Shown here piece by piece: positions 53,310-64,000 of a DNA stretch of 64,000 bases. The position numbers were made by a program, and so were the translations under genes. The stretch comes from Phalacrocorax aristotelis (taxonomy: Eukaryota; Chordata; Aves; Suliformes; Phalacrocoracidae), in assembly GCF_949628215.1 (NCBI RefSeq), contig NC_134310.1, forward strand, positions 9,747,401-9,811,400. The letters run 5' to 3'. Under the pieces are notes generated by a model. It did not search any database. It was not told where the DNA came from and saw nothing but the letters and a program-made list of their open reading frames with translations. How positions within the stretch are numbered: position 1 is the first letter of the stretch; each line of letters starts with the position of its first letter.

Positions 53310-54230
53310 GCTCCACAACTCCTGGCTCCATTACGAGAAGTAATGGGGCAGGAGGACCAGCTAGAGTAAAAGTACCCTTCTCCACTACTGATTTAGATGT
53401 CTGGAAAGAGGTAGCTAGGGGATACCGGGACGACCCCTCTCAAGTGGCAAAACAATTTGAATAATAATAAAAAACCAGGATCCTGATTGGACAGATGTAG
53501 ATGTGATTTTGGGGGAAATGATGGAAACAGAAAAACAATCAGTATTAAAAACTGCACAAACTCATGTGCAGGCCCAAATTACTGGGGGAACCTTACAAGG
53601 GAACGTGGACGATTACATTCCCCTGACTGACCCACATTGGGACCCCAATGACGGGCGTGATTATAGATTATTAAAAAGATACGAAGATTGGATAAAATTG
53701 GGATTAGAAAATGCAACTCCAAAAGCTGTAAATTGGTCAACATTATATGCTATCAAACAGGGGCAGAAAGAGAGCCCTACTGAATTTTTGGATCAATTGA
53801 GAAATGCCATGTGAAAATACACTACCCTAGATCCCTCCTCGGATGTGGGACAACAACAACTTGCTTCTCTATTTTTGGGACAATCATCTACAGATATAAG
53901 AAAGAAGCTACAGAAGTTTAAAAAAAAAACCCGGAAATAAAAAACACAGATAAATTGCATGAGGAGGCATGGAAAGTTTAGAGGAATTGGGAGAATGTGG
54001 ATAGAGGAAAACTGATGAAAGTGATGGCGACAGCTATGGTGGCAGCCTTGGAACAGAGAGGAATAGTAAACAGAGGAGGATTTAGAGGACGAGGAAAGGG
54101 AAGGCCCTTTGGAAATAGAGGGGGACTGGGAAAGAATTAGTGTGTGTATTGTTGGGAGGAAGGACATTGGAAAAATGAATGCCCAAAGCACAAGGAGACC
54201 CCGCAGATCTTGATAGCTGAAACAGAGGTC
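53310..54230 (+). pseudogene. gag: ERV-6 gag (capsid, nucleocapsid)
   Basis: Starts at the capsid N-terminus with GGPARVKVPFSTTDLDVWKEV. A run of stops follows near 53459. The open part 53503-53814 gives TEKQSVLKTAQTHVQAQ, LTDPHWDPNDGRDYRLLKRY and QKESPTEFLDQLRNAM, the homology region. A nucleocapsid follows with an RG-rich stretch and the knuckle CVYCWEEGHWKNEC (54141-54182; CX2CX4HX4C). The matrix is missing. Confidence 0.84.
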
Positions 54231-54631
54231 GATTGATGGGGACCTGGGGCATCTACCTTAGCAGATCCACTGGTTAAAATAAAGCTATGGAGACAAGAGA
54301 AAAAGGTAGAATTCAAGTAGTACAAGATTTAAGAGGAATAAATAAGATTGTTAAAGATTTACACCCTGTGGTAGCTAATCCTTATACCTTACTTACTAAA
54401 TTGCAAAATAAACAAGTATGGTTTACAGTATTAGATTTAAAAGACACATTCTTCTGTTTGCTTTAGCCAAAGAAAGTCAAAATTTATTTGCATTTCAATG
54501 GGAAAGCCCTACCACTGGTAGGAAAACCCAGTTTACCTAGACAGTGTTACCCCAAGGTTTTAAAAATAGTCCAACCACCTTTGGAAATAAATTAGCATGA
54601 GAACTTGAGACGTGGGATCCTCCCTCCTTGG

Positions 54632-55170
54632 TGTAACAGGTTCGCAGGATTCCTATGCACAAAGTTCACCCAACACATGATATTTAAAAAGCACTACAGT
54701 ATTTATTAATCTGTTATAGCCTGGCATAAGCAGTTACTAGCGTATTGTTTTCCCTTTATGAGAGTCTTACCAACCCAACTACGCTCGAGACACTGCTGAG
54801 CTAATGGAGGGTGACCATTAGCGGGGTCATCATGGAGAAGGGAGGTAGTTTGCGGCACCTTTAGGGCGTCCCCTGTGGTTCATAGAGCATGCTCTGTGTC
54901 TCCTCTCCCCTCTCCACTTTGAGACGCACTTTTTCTATACCCTCAGCAGATTCAGTGGAAAAGTACTGACTAGACGTTGCCAGCACATGCAACAAGGCCT
55001 GCCAGGTGCGTGCTCTGTCGGCTAACAGCGGTTCCTGGATTGCAACAACATATTGTTCAATAACAATCCTCCCAGTTCCCTTCTTCAAGGTCACGTTCTC
55101 ACAGCTGTGTTCAGCTTGTAATTTTTCTGTCGTGGCCCTACACAAACCATCAACTAAAATCCCTCACACA
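54632..55170 (-). mobile_element. Candidate solo LTR inserted in ERV-6 RT
   Basis: 539 bp, plus strand TGTAACAGGTTCGC...CCCTCACACA, so TG...CA on both strands. The flanks are CTTGG and CCTGG, a 5-bp duplication with one mismatch. On the minus strand a 94-codon frame (54861-55145) is followed by GATTAATAAATACTG as a possible poly(A) signal, which would suit a leftward LTR. The RT text on both sides rejoins when it is removed. Family not recognised. Confidence 0.6.
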
Positions 55171-56834
55171 CCTGGAGGGAGTCCTTTTACACTATGTGGA
55201 TGACTTACTTATTAATAGCAACTGAAATAAAACCTGGTTGTATACAATGGACTATCAGTTTGTTGAACTTCTTGGGACTAAATGGGTATCAAGTCTCTCT
55301 CAACAGAAAGCTCAGATGGTGCGGCAACAAGTAACCTACCTTGGATATGAAATATCTGGAGGACAATGGGAATTAGGAACAGAATGAAAATAAGACATCT
55401 ACAGAACCCGCCTCCCTCAGATGGTAAAAGAACTCAGGACCTTTTTGGGAATGACAGGTTGGTGCCAGTTATGGATTGGTAATTATGGAATAATAGTAAA
55501 ACCTTTGTATGAACTTTTGAAGAACAACACCACTCAATTGGTCTGGTCCAAAGAAGCTCAAAATGCATTCAAGACACTTAAAAGGAACTAATGAAGGCCC
55601 CAGACCTGGGCCTACCTGATGTGACTAAACCTTCTGGCTGTTTTCCCATGAAAGACAAGGTATAGCTCTGGGAGTCCTAGATCAACAGCTAGGACCCTAC
55701 AGAAGAGCTGTGTCCCATTTTTCTAAACAGCTTGAGGAAGTAAGCAAGGGGTGGCCAGGGTGCCTGTGAGCTGTGGCAGCTGTGGTCTTGAATATTCAGG
55801 AGGCCCGGAAATTCACCTTAGGCCAAAAGATCACAGTACTGGTTTCACACACAGTATCAGCTGTGTTGGAACAGAAAGGGAATCACTGGCTTTCCCCATC
55901 TCGATTTCTACAATACCAGGCCATTTTAATTGAACCAGATGATGTTACTATTGAAGTAAATAATGTTATGAACCCAGCTTCTTTCCTCAGTGGGGTGACA
56001 TCTGAGTTGTTGACACATGATTGCTTAGAGACCATAGAGGCTGTATCTTCTAGCAGACCATATTTGAAAGAAGAACCTCTGGAAGATGCACAAGATTTCT
56101 GGTTCACAGACAGCAGCAGCTTCGTCCAACAAGGTACTCGAAAGGCCGGATACACAGTGACAACAGCAAACGAAATAATTGAATCTCAATCATTACCTAC
56201 TGGAACATCAGCTCAAAACGATGAAATTATTGCCCTGATGAGGGCTCTGGAGCTGGCAAAAGGGAAAAAGATAAATATATGGACAAAGTCCAAATACGCC
56301 TTTGGAGTTGTCCATGCTCATGGAGCAATTTGGAAAGAATGAGGGCTACTAACTACACAAGAAAGGCAGATTAAGCACGCCGAGGAAATCCTGCGCTTAT
56401 TAGAAGCAGTCTGATTGCCAACCAAAATCACGATCATGCACTGTTGAGGACACCCAAAGGGTACCACTGAACAGGAAAAAGGTAATAGATTGGCTGACTA
56501 TGAGGCTAAACAGGCAGCAGAGAGAATGCAAGGGATTTTAGCCATAATTCCAGATAACAGAAGTAAGATTCTAGGTGACCAAGAAAATATTGAATATACT
56601 AAGACCAACAAATAATTAATAGAAGAAATGAGAGGGCAGGTTCTCTCCAGAGGATGGGCCCATTCGAGTGACGGCTGAATTATAATTCCTGCCAAACAGA
56701 TATGGGGAATTGTTAAAGAGGAACATAATAATAGAACACATTGGGGGGTAGACTCCCTGTATAACTTTTTAAATTGGAAATTAATAAAGAGAAATTGATA
56801 TACTACACTCCGGCAGGTGACTCAGCAATGGGAA

Positions 56835-56892
56835 ATATCACAGAATCACAGGTGGGAAGGGACCTCAGGGATCATCTAGTCCAATCTTAATT
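56835..56892 (-). repeat. Very short CR1 3' end in integrase
   Basis: ATCACAGAATCACAGG, GGGAAGGGACCTCAGGGATC and ATCTAGTCCAATC are the reverse complement of a CR1 3' terminus. It separates the His and Cys pairs of the ERV-6 integrase zinc site. Confidence 0.75.
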
Positions 56893-57720
56893 CAAAATAT
56901 GTTTGAAAAATAATCCTAATACAGGCAACCAGGTACAATTGGGGAATATTGGGAAAGGAAATATACTGGGGGACCATTGGCAAATTGATTTCTAAGAACT
57001 TCCAAGAAAAGGAGTGTATAGATACCTGTTGGTACTCTCAGACACCTTTTCGAAATGGCCAGAAGCATTTTCTTGTAGAAAAAATAAAGCGAGGGAGGTT
57101 ACTAAGATACTATTAAATGAAATAATACCCTGATTTGGGGTACCTACCTACAATAATTTCATCAGACAGGGGCACATATTTTTGTGCAGAAGTAGTGTGG
57201 CAAGTCAGCAAGCTATTGGGAATCGGTAGGCAATTACATACACCTTACAGACAACAAGCCAGTGGGCAAGCAGAAAAAATGAATCCCATGATAAAACAAC
57301 AAATAGCAAAGATATGCCAGGAAGCAAGCCTCTATTGGTACCAAGCGCTACCTATTGCACTACTCCGAATACGTGTAAAACCTAGGGCTAAAGAAAATTT
57401 GAGCCCTTTTGAGATACTATATGGAAGACCATATCAGGCTAAGTACCAAGGAGAGGATTTGAACCAGTTGGGAGATCATTACTTATAAAATTATGTTATG
57501 TCCTTAGGAAAACAATTGGAAAAGATTAACAGAAGTGTTTTGGGAACTGGGGCCAAAGCATTAAATCATCCAATCCACCCATTTAGCTCTGGAGCTTGGG
57601 TTTATGTTAAGAATTTTTCAGGTAATCCGCTGGGAGAGAAGTGGAATGGACCTTACCAGGTGTTGCTGACCACCTTCACTGCAATCAAGATTCAAGACTA
57701 TAAAGAATTTGCAGACAGCG

Positions 57721-58171
57721 GTGTCATCCCTTAGTAAAGTTGTGTTGCAAAATCGAATGCCATTAGATTTATTGATTGCCAAAGAAGGGGGTGTAGGCAT
57801 GATCATTAATACCAGCTGCTTTGCATATATCAATAAAGATAAGCAGATCGAAGCAGATCTGAATGCACTTTGGGAGAAAAAGCACAAATATTCCATGACG
57901 TATCTCTACATGACACTTCTTTCGGGTTTCAGGATTTGTGGGATAAATTGACTTATTTGCTTTCTAATCTAAGATGGTTAAAACAATTATTAATTGGACT
58001 GATTACTCTAATGGTTTTAGGAATGTTTGTTTGTGTGTCTCTCAGATGTTTTCTTTGGTGTTGTCAAAATTCAGCTGAGACATATGGTAATTGGAAAAGA
58101 AATAAGATTAGACACCAAGTGGAAACAGGGAAATATTTTACTTGGGCCCTTGAAAAGGACGAATTATTATG
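57721..58171 (+). pseudogene. env: ERV-6 env transmembrane remnant
   Basis: The integrase end is joined directly to the ectodomain of a class I type transmembrane subunit, so the whole surface subunit is deleted. Heptad-like text leads to a segment with LLIAKEGGVG. The CX6CC-type cysteines normally found there are partly replaced. Another frame gives the membrane anchor (LLIGLITLMVLGMFVCV) followed by cysteines and a short basic tail. Not functional. Confidence 0.78.
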
Positions 58172-58270
58172 AAATTTGCAAACAAACATAAAACACTTCT
58201 ATAATAGTCTCCGTTTGAGACTTAGTAAATTCTTATATTGAGGACTGTAGCAGGTAAGCTACAAGTCCTC

Positions 58271-58288
58271 AAAAAGAAAAGGAGGGAT
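58271..58288 (+). promoter_or_regulatory. ERV-6 polypurine tract
   Basis: AAAAAGAAAAGGAGGGAT directly precedes the LTR start TGATAGAACAG. Composition and place fit the plus-strand primer. Confidence 0.8.
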
Positions 58289-58803
58289 TGATAGAACAGT
58301 TGTGACTAAAACTTGTTGCTTTGGGGGAGTCAGAAAGGCCTCAAGATTAGAAGCTCCTAAACAAAGTTACGATAATGACATTTGACCTTAGAAGAAGCAG
58401 ATGTACAGAACCATAAAGATAAGGAACTGCAGAGCAAAACACTAAACCAGAACAGACTGTCCCTCAAGGACAGTAAGTACGTGATCTCAGAACTGAGTTT
58501 GTGTGAAAGCAAGGGTTAACTAGCGGACACAGTGAGGAAGAGTATATCCTTCATCCAGAGACCCTTGACGACCACCCGGAGACACCAACAGGCATGCGCA
58601 AAGGACATTTGCATATGATAATGAGTTCTTTAAAAAATGAATATATATATCTTTTATTAAAACTAATGCATATGTATATAGAGCTTGCATAAATTATGTG
58701 ACTAACCCTGTGCGAGCACGCACATAAGGAGGAGTGTTCCCCTGTGCGTCCAGCGCTGCAATAAAGAATACCTGCTATTGAGTCCTGATTTCAGCTTTTC
58801 ACA
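58289..58803 (+). repeat. ERV-6 3' LTR
   Basis: About 515 bp, TGATAGAACAGTTGTGAC to CAGCTTTTCACA. The middle matches the LTRs at 17178 and 50638 (ACTAAAACTTGTTGCTTTGG, AGGACAGTAAGTACGTGATC-like text, AGCGGACACAGTGAGGAAG). The R part reads AGCGCTGCAATAAAGAATAC with AATAAA. The first and last bases differ from the ERV-1 family. Confidence 0.82.
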
Positions 58804-59216
58804 GCATCAGCTTGGCAAAACGCCAAAGTACACACAGAGCAGAAGTATGTTAAGTCATTTTTGTGCAAAGATTGGTGCTAGGTGGTAGCCCACAATGCTA
58901 GCCCACCACACTGAGACACTACAAGGCATTTATACAGTTAAATATGTCAATCACAGCTAATATTCACATGCCTCAGCTAATAATTGGTTTATTTCTTTCT
59001 CGCTTGGATGTAACAGTACAGCTGACTTTTAATTTACCACGCATGCTCATAGGTTAAGAGACTTACTAGAGGGGGGTGGTTCCTGGCCTATGGGCCTGAT
59101 TTTTTAGCATTATAACGAGGATATTTCCCCTACTGGGCACTTTGTTTTAGTTCTTACCTACATCCCAATTAGTTGTTCTCATTGACTATACAATTTATCA
59201 CCCTATTCTCAGTGGC
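58804..59216. other. Unassigned flank
   Basis: About 410 bp without a gene or recognised family. Confidence 0.4.
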
Positions 59217-59396
59217 TTCTGAGGCAGGATGTTTACTTTGATCAGTCTCTCAGCTCTCCTCAAGGATATACTTGTAAAACAAGTGCTTCTCTATTTCTAT
59301 GTTTCTGTCTCTGGCCCTCAACTTCTGTTTTGCCAGGCTCACATAGTTCATTGTTATGTCTTCAGCAGACAGTTCCAAAAATACCATTTTCTTAGG
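59217..59396 (-). repeat. Right arm of an inverted repeat around ERV-6
   Basis: Reverse complement of the 53047-53207 segment with moderate divergence. The minus strand has a 62-codon frame here with no recognised domain. Confidence 0.65.
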
Positions 59397-59521
59397 GATA
59401 TCAGCGTCACCCACCAACCTTGATAATTTCTGGAGCAATCCAATTGTGCTGCTAACTGGTTTTTTTTCTCAACATATTTTGGTGGTGATAGTTCTGAATG
59501 AGATCATGGAATTAAGGCTCG

Positions 59522-60091
59522 GTTGTGGTTCAGCCCCAGTCAGCAACTAAACACCACGCAGCCGCTCGCTTACTCCCCCCACCCCTGTGGGATGAGGGAT
59601 AGAATCAGAAAAGCAAAAGAAAAACAAAAAAAAGAACTTGTGGGTTGAGATAAGAACAGTTTAATAATTAAAATGATAATGATTATGATAATAGCAATGA
59701 TTATGCTAACATAATAAAAGGGAAAAAGGAAAAAACCAAAAACACAAATAATACAACCACTCATCACCTGCCAATCGACACTGTCAGTCCCAGAGACACA
59801 ATTGCTGCCTGCCTCCCCTGGCCACCACCTCCCAGTTAACATACTGGGCATGACGTTAGATGATATGGAATATCCCTTTGGCCAGTTTGAAGCCACACTC
59901 TTAGCTGTGCCCGCTCCCCTCCCGGCTTCTTGTGCACCCAGCAGAGCACAGGAAGCTAGAAAAGTCCTTGACTAGTATAAGCACTACCCAGCAACAACTA
60001 AAACATCGGTGTATTATCAACATTATTTTCATACTAAGTCTGAAGCACAGCAATATGCCAGCTGCAGTGAAGAAAATTAACTCTATCCCAA
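59522..60091 (-). mobile_element. ERVL-type LTR cut by ERVL-D
   Basis: The minus strand reads TGGGATAGAGTTAATTTTCT ... GGTGTTTAGTTGCTGAC, the TGTCATGG-type LTR. The first ~15 bases of the LTR are missing because ERVL-D inserted at 60091; they should lie beyond the other end of ERVL-D, outside the window. Confidence 0.85.
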
Positions 60092-60602
60092 TGTGCTGGT
60101 TTTGGCTGAAAGGGGTTAATTCTCTTCACTGTAATGCCTGTGGTGGTCAGGGACCTTTCCAGCTTCCTGTGCTCTGCCACGTGGGCAGGAAGCTGGGAGG
60201 GGCGGGGCCAAGGCTGGGGCAGCTGACCCCAACTGGCCAATAGGGTGTTCATTCCATACCATGTGACACCATGACCAGTATATTAACAGGGGCAGTGAGC
60301 ATGCAGGGGGGCAGTTGTGGCTTAGAGGTTGGTGACATTGGGTTGGCAGGTAGTGAGTGGCTGCATCACGTGCGGTTTGTTTTGGTGGTTCATTCCCATT
60401 CCCCCCACCTCTCCGCCCTGGATTTTGTGCCTCTCATTGTTTTCCTTTCCATTGCATTTTTGTTGATGTTGTTCTATTTTAATTATTGAATTGTTCTTAT
60501 CTCAACCCGCGAGTGTTACCCTTCTGATTCTCTCCCCCATCCCACCGGTGGGGGAGTGAGTGAGCGGCTGTGTGGGGCTGAGTTGCCGGCTAAACCACAA
60601 CA
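60092..60602 (+). repeat. ERVL-D 5' LTR
   Basis: 511 bp, TGTGCTGGTTTTGGCTGAAA to TAAACCACAACA, with ACCAGTATATTAACAGG as a TATA-like core, TTTTAATTATTGAA as a degraded poly(A) region and CCCACCGGTGGGGGAG in the U5 part. Confidence 0.9.
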
Positions 60603-60610
60603 GTCATTTT

Positions 60611-60628
60611 TCGTGCCCAACGTGGGGC
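60611..60628 (+). promoter_or_regulatory. ERVL-D primer binding site (mutated)
   Basis: TCGTGCCCAACGTGGGGC is the tRNA-Lys1,2-type site with two changes, one in the TGG that pairs with the tRNA CCA. Confidence 0.8.
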
Positions 60629-60669
60629 TCAAGGGTTGGAGATAATAACAGCTGCTGGTCACAGCACCA

Positions 60670-61555
60670 TGTTGTCATTTTTGCAGTTTGTGTTAAAGAT
60701 TGGTGCTTGGAATTAGAGGGAAAAGAAGACAAACAACTGGGTTCCCTTTCTGGGGAAGGGGGTGTTGACAAAGCATTTGGAAAAAGAACACAAGACCTCA
60801 GCCTCTGGAGGCAAATCCTGTCAGGTGTGAGAGAAAGGTATCCCTTTAAAGAAGATGTTACATATCACCTACGAAAATTGACAACCATGGAGAAAGGCGT
60901 CCAGTATCTAAGGGAATTAGCTGTGCTTGAGGTGATTTATGGTGACCCGGACGATCAACAGTCATCCAAAGATCCAGATGAAGCCGAGTGCACACGACCC
61001 ATGTGGTGGAAGATTGTACAGAGCGTGCACCATCTTCACATGCAAATTCATTGGCAGTAATGTTCTGGAAAGGGGACGAGGCACCAATGGTGGTGGAGGT
61101 GATTGATAGACTCTGGGATTATGAAGCAAATATCTCTTCCTCACTAGTCTCTGCTGTGGAGAAACTATCCCGAGAGGTCCAGCAACTCAAAGAAGATATG
61201 TCCTGCTCCCCACCTTGACAGAGCAGTGTCTCAGCTGTTAGGAATAAGCGTCCTTTTGCTCAAAGAGGGGGATACACACCACAGGGCCACCCTATGGTTC
61301 TACCTGCGTGACCACGGAGAGGACATGATGAGGTGGGATGGCAAGCCTACCTCGACCCTAGAGGCACACGTACGTGAGCTGCAAGGAAGAGCAGTCACTC
61401 AGGGAGGCTCTTCCAGGAAAACTGCTGCTCCAGTTTCCAGTGAGCAGGTCCCCAGACAGAGAAGTAGAAGTGCTGATTTCATTTCTGAGCTTAATAGAGA
61501 GACTCTTGATTCACATTTACAGGAAGTGAGTTGTGACTGCCATGATCAAGACTAG
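60670..61555 (+). pseudogene. gag: ERVL-D gag, N-terminal half deleted
   Basis: The ATG at 60669 in ACCATG leads after about twelve codons (MLSFLQFVLKIG) straight into WNLELEGKED-like text, so about 1 kb covering the hydrophobic domain and the linker is deleted. The remaining capsid-like part has LSGVRERYPFKEDVTYHL and FREL text, then frame breaks near 61025 (two extra bases), a TGA at 61216-61218 and an extra base near 61283. The last part is open to the conserved UAG at 61553-61555. Confidence 0.82.
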
Positions 61556-61631
61556 AGGGGCCCTGCCTCCAGCCAGGTGGAGGAAAGGGATAACTGGGCT
61601 TACTGGACTGTGTGGGTTCAAATGGCCTGGC
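61553..61631 (+). promoter_or_regulatory. gag-pol UAG codon with potential pseudoknot
   Basis: GAC TAG AGG GGC, then CCTCCA (61566-61571), loop GCCAGG (61572-61577), TGGAGG (61578-61583), and CCTGGC at 61626-61631, complementary to the loop. All pairs are preserved although the coding frame downstream has been lost by a one-base insertion near 61617. Confidence 0.65.
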
Positions 61632-64000
61632 ATGTCCAACCCACAGGAGTATAAAGCTTTAGTGGACACCGGCGCACAGTGCACCTTAATGCCATCAAAC
61701 TATATAGGGGCAGAACCCATTAGCATTGCTGGAGTGACAGGGGGATTCCCCAGAGCTAACTGTCTTGGAGGCCGAAGTGAGCCTAACTGGGAATGAGTGG
61801 CAGAAGCACCCCATTGTGACTGGCCCAGAGGCTCCATGCATCCTTGGCATAGACTACCTCAGGAGAGGGTATTTCAAGGACCCAAAAGGGTACAGGTGGG
61901 CTTTTGGTGTAGCTGCCTTGGAGACGGAGGAAACTGAACAGCTGTCTACCTTGCCCAGTCTTTCAAAGGACCCTTCTGTTGTGGGGTTGCTGAAGGTCAA
62001 AGAAAAACAGGTGCCGACGGCCACCACAACAGTGCACTGGCGGCAATATCGCACCAACAGAGACTCCCTGATCCCCATCCATGGGCTCATTCACCAACTG
62101 AGGAGCCAAGGAGTGATCAGCAAGACCCGCTCACCCATTAACGGTCCCATATGGCCAGTGCGAAAGTCTAATGGAGAGTGGAGGCTAACAGTAGACTATC
62201 GTGGCCTGAACGAAGTCAGTCCACTGTTTAGTGCTGCCGTGCCAGACATGCTAGAACTTCAATACGAACTGGAGTCAAAGGCAGCCAAGTGGTATGCCAC
62301 AACTGATATTGCTAATGCATTCTTCTCCATCCCTCTGGCAGCAGAGTTCAGGCCACAGTTTGCTTTCACTTGGAGGGGTGTCCAGTACACCTGGAATCGA
62401 CTGCCCCAGGGGTGGAAACACAGTCCTACCATTTGTCATGGACTGATTCAGACTGCAGTGGAACAGGGAGAAGCTCCAGACCACCTTCAATACATTGATG
62501 ACATCATCGTGTGGGGCAACACAGTGGAGGAATTTTTTGAGAAAGGAGAGAAAACAGTCCAAATCCTTCTGAAGGCTGGTTTTGCCATAAAACAAAGTAA
62601 GGTCAAGAGACCCGCACAAGAGATCCAGTTCTTAGGAATCAAATGGCAAGATGGACATCATCAGATCCCAATGGAAATGATCAACAAAATAGCAACCATG
62701 TCTCCACCAACAAACAAAAAGGAAACAGACATTTTTTTAAGTGCTGTGGTTTTTTGGAGAATGCATATTCCAAATTATAGTCTGATTGTAAGCCCTTTCT
62801 ATCAACTGACCCGAAAGAAAAATTATTTCAAATGGGGCCCTGAGCAACAACAAGCCTTTAAACAGATTAAACAGTAATTAGTTCATGCAGTAGCCCTTGG
62901 GCCAGTCCGGGCAGGACAAGATATAAAAAATGTGCTTTACACTGCAGCTGGGGAGAATGGCCCTACCTGGAGCCTCTGGCAGAAAGCACATGGGGAGACC
63001 TGAGGTCGACCCCTAGGGTTTTAGAGTCGGGGATACAGAGGGTCCAAAGCCCGCTATACTCCAACTGAAAAAGATATATTGGCAGCATATGAAGGGGTTC
63101 GAGCTGCATCAGAAGTGGTTGGTACTGAGGCACAGTTGCTCCTGGCACCCCGGCTGCCAGTGCTGGGGCGGATGTTCAACTGAAAGGTCCCCTCTACACA
63201 CCATGCAACTGGTGCTACATGGAGTAAATGGGTCACACTGATCACCCAGCGGGCTCAAGGAGGAAACCCCAGTCGCCCAGGAATCATTGGAGTGATCATC
63301 GACTGGCCAGAAGGCAAAGACTTCGGAATATCACCAGAGGAGGAGGCGACATGTGCTGAAGAAGGTCCACTGTATAACGAGCTGTCAGAAAATGAAAAGC
63401 AGTATGCCCTGTTCACTGATGGGTCCCGTCATCTTGTGGGAAAGCACCGGAGATGGAAGGCTGCTCTATGGAGTCCTGCACGACAAGTAGCAGAAGCTGC
63501 TGAAGGAGAAGGTGAATTGAGCCAGTTTGCAGAGGTAAAGGCCATCCAGCTGGCCTTAGACATCGCTGAATGGGAAAAGTGGCCAGTGCTCTATCTCTGT
63601 ACTGACTCCTGGATGGTGGCAAATGCCCTGTGGGGCTGGCTACAGCAGTGGAATCAGAGACACTGGCAGCACAGAGGCAAAGCCATCTGGGCTGCCACAT
63701 TGTGGCAAGATATTGCTGCCCGGGTAGAGAAACTGGTTGTAAAGGTACGTCACGTTGATGCTCACGTCCCCAAGAGTCGGGCCACTGAAGGACATTGAAA
63801 CAACCAGCAGGTAGATCAGGCTGCCAAGATAGAAGTGGCTGAGGTGGATCTGGACTGGCAGCATAAGGGTGAACTATTTCTAGCTCAGTGGGCCCATGAC
63901 ACCTCAAGCCTTCAAGGACGTGATACAACATACAGATGGACTCGTGACCGAGGGGTGGACTTGACCATGGACGCTATTGCACAGGCTATCCACAAATGTG
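61556..64000 (+). pseudogene. pol: ERVL-D pro-pol, cut by the window end
   Basis: Protease LVDTG lies near 61660. After a shift near 61747, the open stretch 61765-62877 carries APCILGIDYLRRGYF, GPIWPVRKSNGEWRL, LPQGWKHSPTICHGL and YIDDIIVWG. A stop at 62875 ends it. RNase H (63292-63798) has LFTDGSRHLVG, SQFAEVKAI and YLCTDSWMVANAL. The integrase zinc region begins at about 63880 and the codon at 63949-63951 is CGA. The rest lies outside the window. Confidence 0.9.

Larger units (their letters stand above)
54231..57720 (+). pseudogene. pol: ERV-6 pol
   Basis: A protease start is joined by deletion to RT at about 54318 ([20 protein letters not shown]). RT reads on to PQGFKNSPTTFGNK, is cut by an insert, and resumes with LHYVDDLL at about 55185. 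RNase H (55773-56342) shows WFTDSSSFVQQG, but the second Asp position reads WTKSKYAF, Lys for Asp. Integrase: HNNRTHWG, a CR1 tail, then QIDF, ISSDRGTYF, SGQAEKMN, and a C-terminal SH3-like part GAWVYVKNFSGN. Many stops. Confidence 0.86.
53290..58803 (+). mobile_element. ERV-6: gamma-like remnant without 5' LTR
   Basis: Plus-strand element with gag capsid and nucleocapsid, RT, RNase H, integrase, an env transmembrane remnant, a purine tract and a 3' LTR. No 5' LTR, primer site or matrix is present. It is a relative of ERV-1 by Gag and Pol words. It carries an LTR-like insert in RT (54632-55170) and a CR1 tail in integrase (56835-56892). The protease and the RT start are deleted. Confidence 0.85.
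60092..64000 (+). mobile_element. ERVL-D: ERVL-type provirus, right end outside the window
   Basis: 5' LTR 60092-60602 (TGTGCTGGTTTTGGCTG type), primer site, gag with a large deletion, UAG site, pro-pol up to the integrase zinc region, where the window ends. It is the same LTR type as ERVL-A, but its RT and integrase group with ERVL-F. It lacks the frameshift and the TGA shared by ERVL-A and ERVL-C. Confidence 0.9.

Overview
The window looks like a repeat-dense piece of a bird genome. Copies of the CR1 LINE with its 8-bp ATTCTATG tail, avian ERVL-type and gammaretrovirus-like endogenous retroviruses (ERVs), and an R2-type LINE point to a bird, perhaps a passerine. I see no host protein-coding gene, tRNA, rRNA or CRISPR array. 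Such nesting is typical of a W chromosome, a pericentromere or an unplaced repeat contig, but the sequence alone cannot say which.

Layout. 1-4429: nested ERVL-type LTRs, a CR1 fragment and the start of a polypyrimidine array. 4430-16213: a minus-strand gamma-like ERV (ERV-1, tRNA-Arg primed, no env) split by a 250-bp solo LTR and by a complete plus-strand ERVL provirus (ERVL-A, 9564-15965, TSD CCTTT). 16214-20934: more polypyrimidine array with a solo LTR of the ERV-1 family. 20935-26242: CR1 fragments and a broken R2 element that runs straight into a CR1 3' end. 26243-30775: a large LTR holding a solo LTR, a candidate LTR and a CAGCTACTGG-rich block. 30776-41250: a long CR1 (ORF1 and ORF2, minus) split by a solo LTR, a CR1 tail and a young ERVL provirus (ERVL-C, 32608-39612). 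41702-48399: an LTR, then ERV-4, a tRNA-Pro gamma-like provirus with nearly identical LTRs and an intact TSD but large pol and env deletions. 48817-60091: solo LTRs, a minus-strand ERVL remnant (ERVL-F), and a gamma-like remnant (ERV-6) in which pol is broken by an LTR-like insert and a CR1 tail. 60092 to the end: the left part of a further ERVL provirus (ERVL-D), inserted into an older LTR.

How the parts work. The ERVL elements use a tRNA-Lys1,2-type primer site, carry gag then pro-pol in one frame separated by a UAG codon, and have no env. In three copies the UAG is followed by a potential H-type pseudoknot. The gamma-like elements have myristoylation-type or PPPY-containing Gag, single CCHC knuckles where NC survives, and env only as remnants. 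Every coding region is broken by stops, frameshifts or deletions, so the copies are described as pseudogenes.

The observations most worth following up are the conserved UAG/pseudoknot recoding site, tandem T-arm-like hairpins in the leader of the tRNA-Arg-primed ERV, a multi-hydrophobic N-terminal domain on ERVL Gag, inactivating lesions shared by ERVL-A and ERVL-C although their LTRs belong to different types, and a possible R2-CR1 template-jump chimera.
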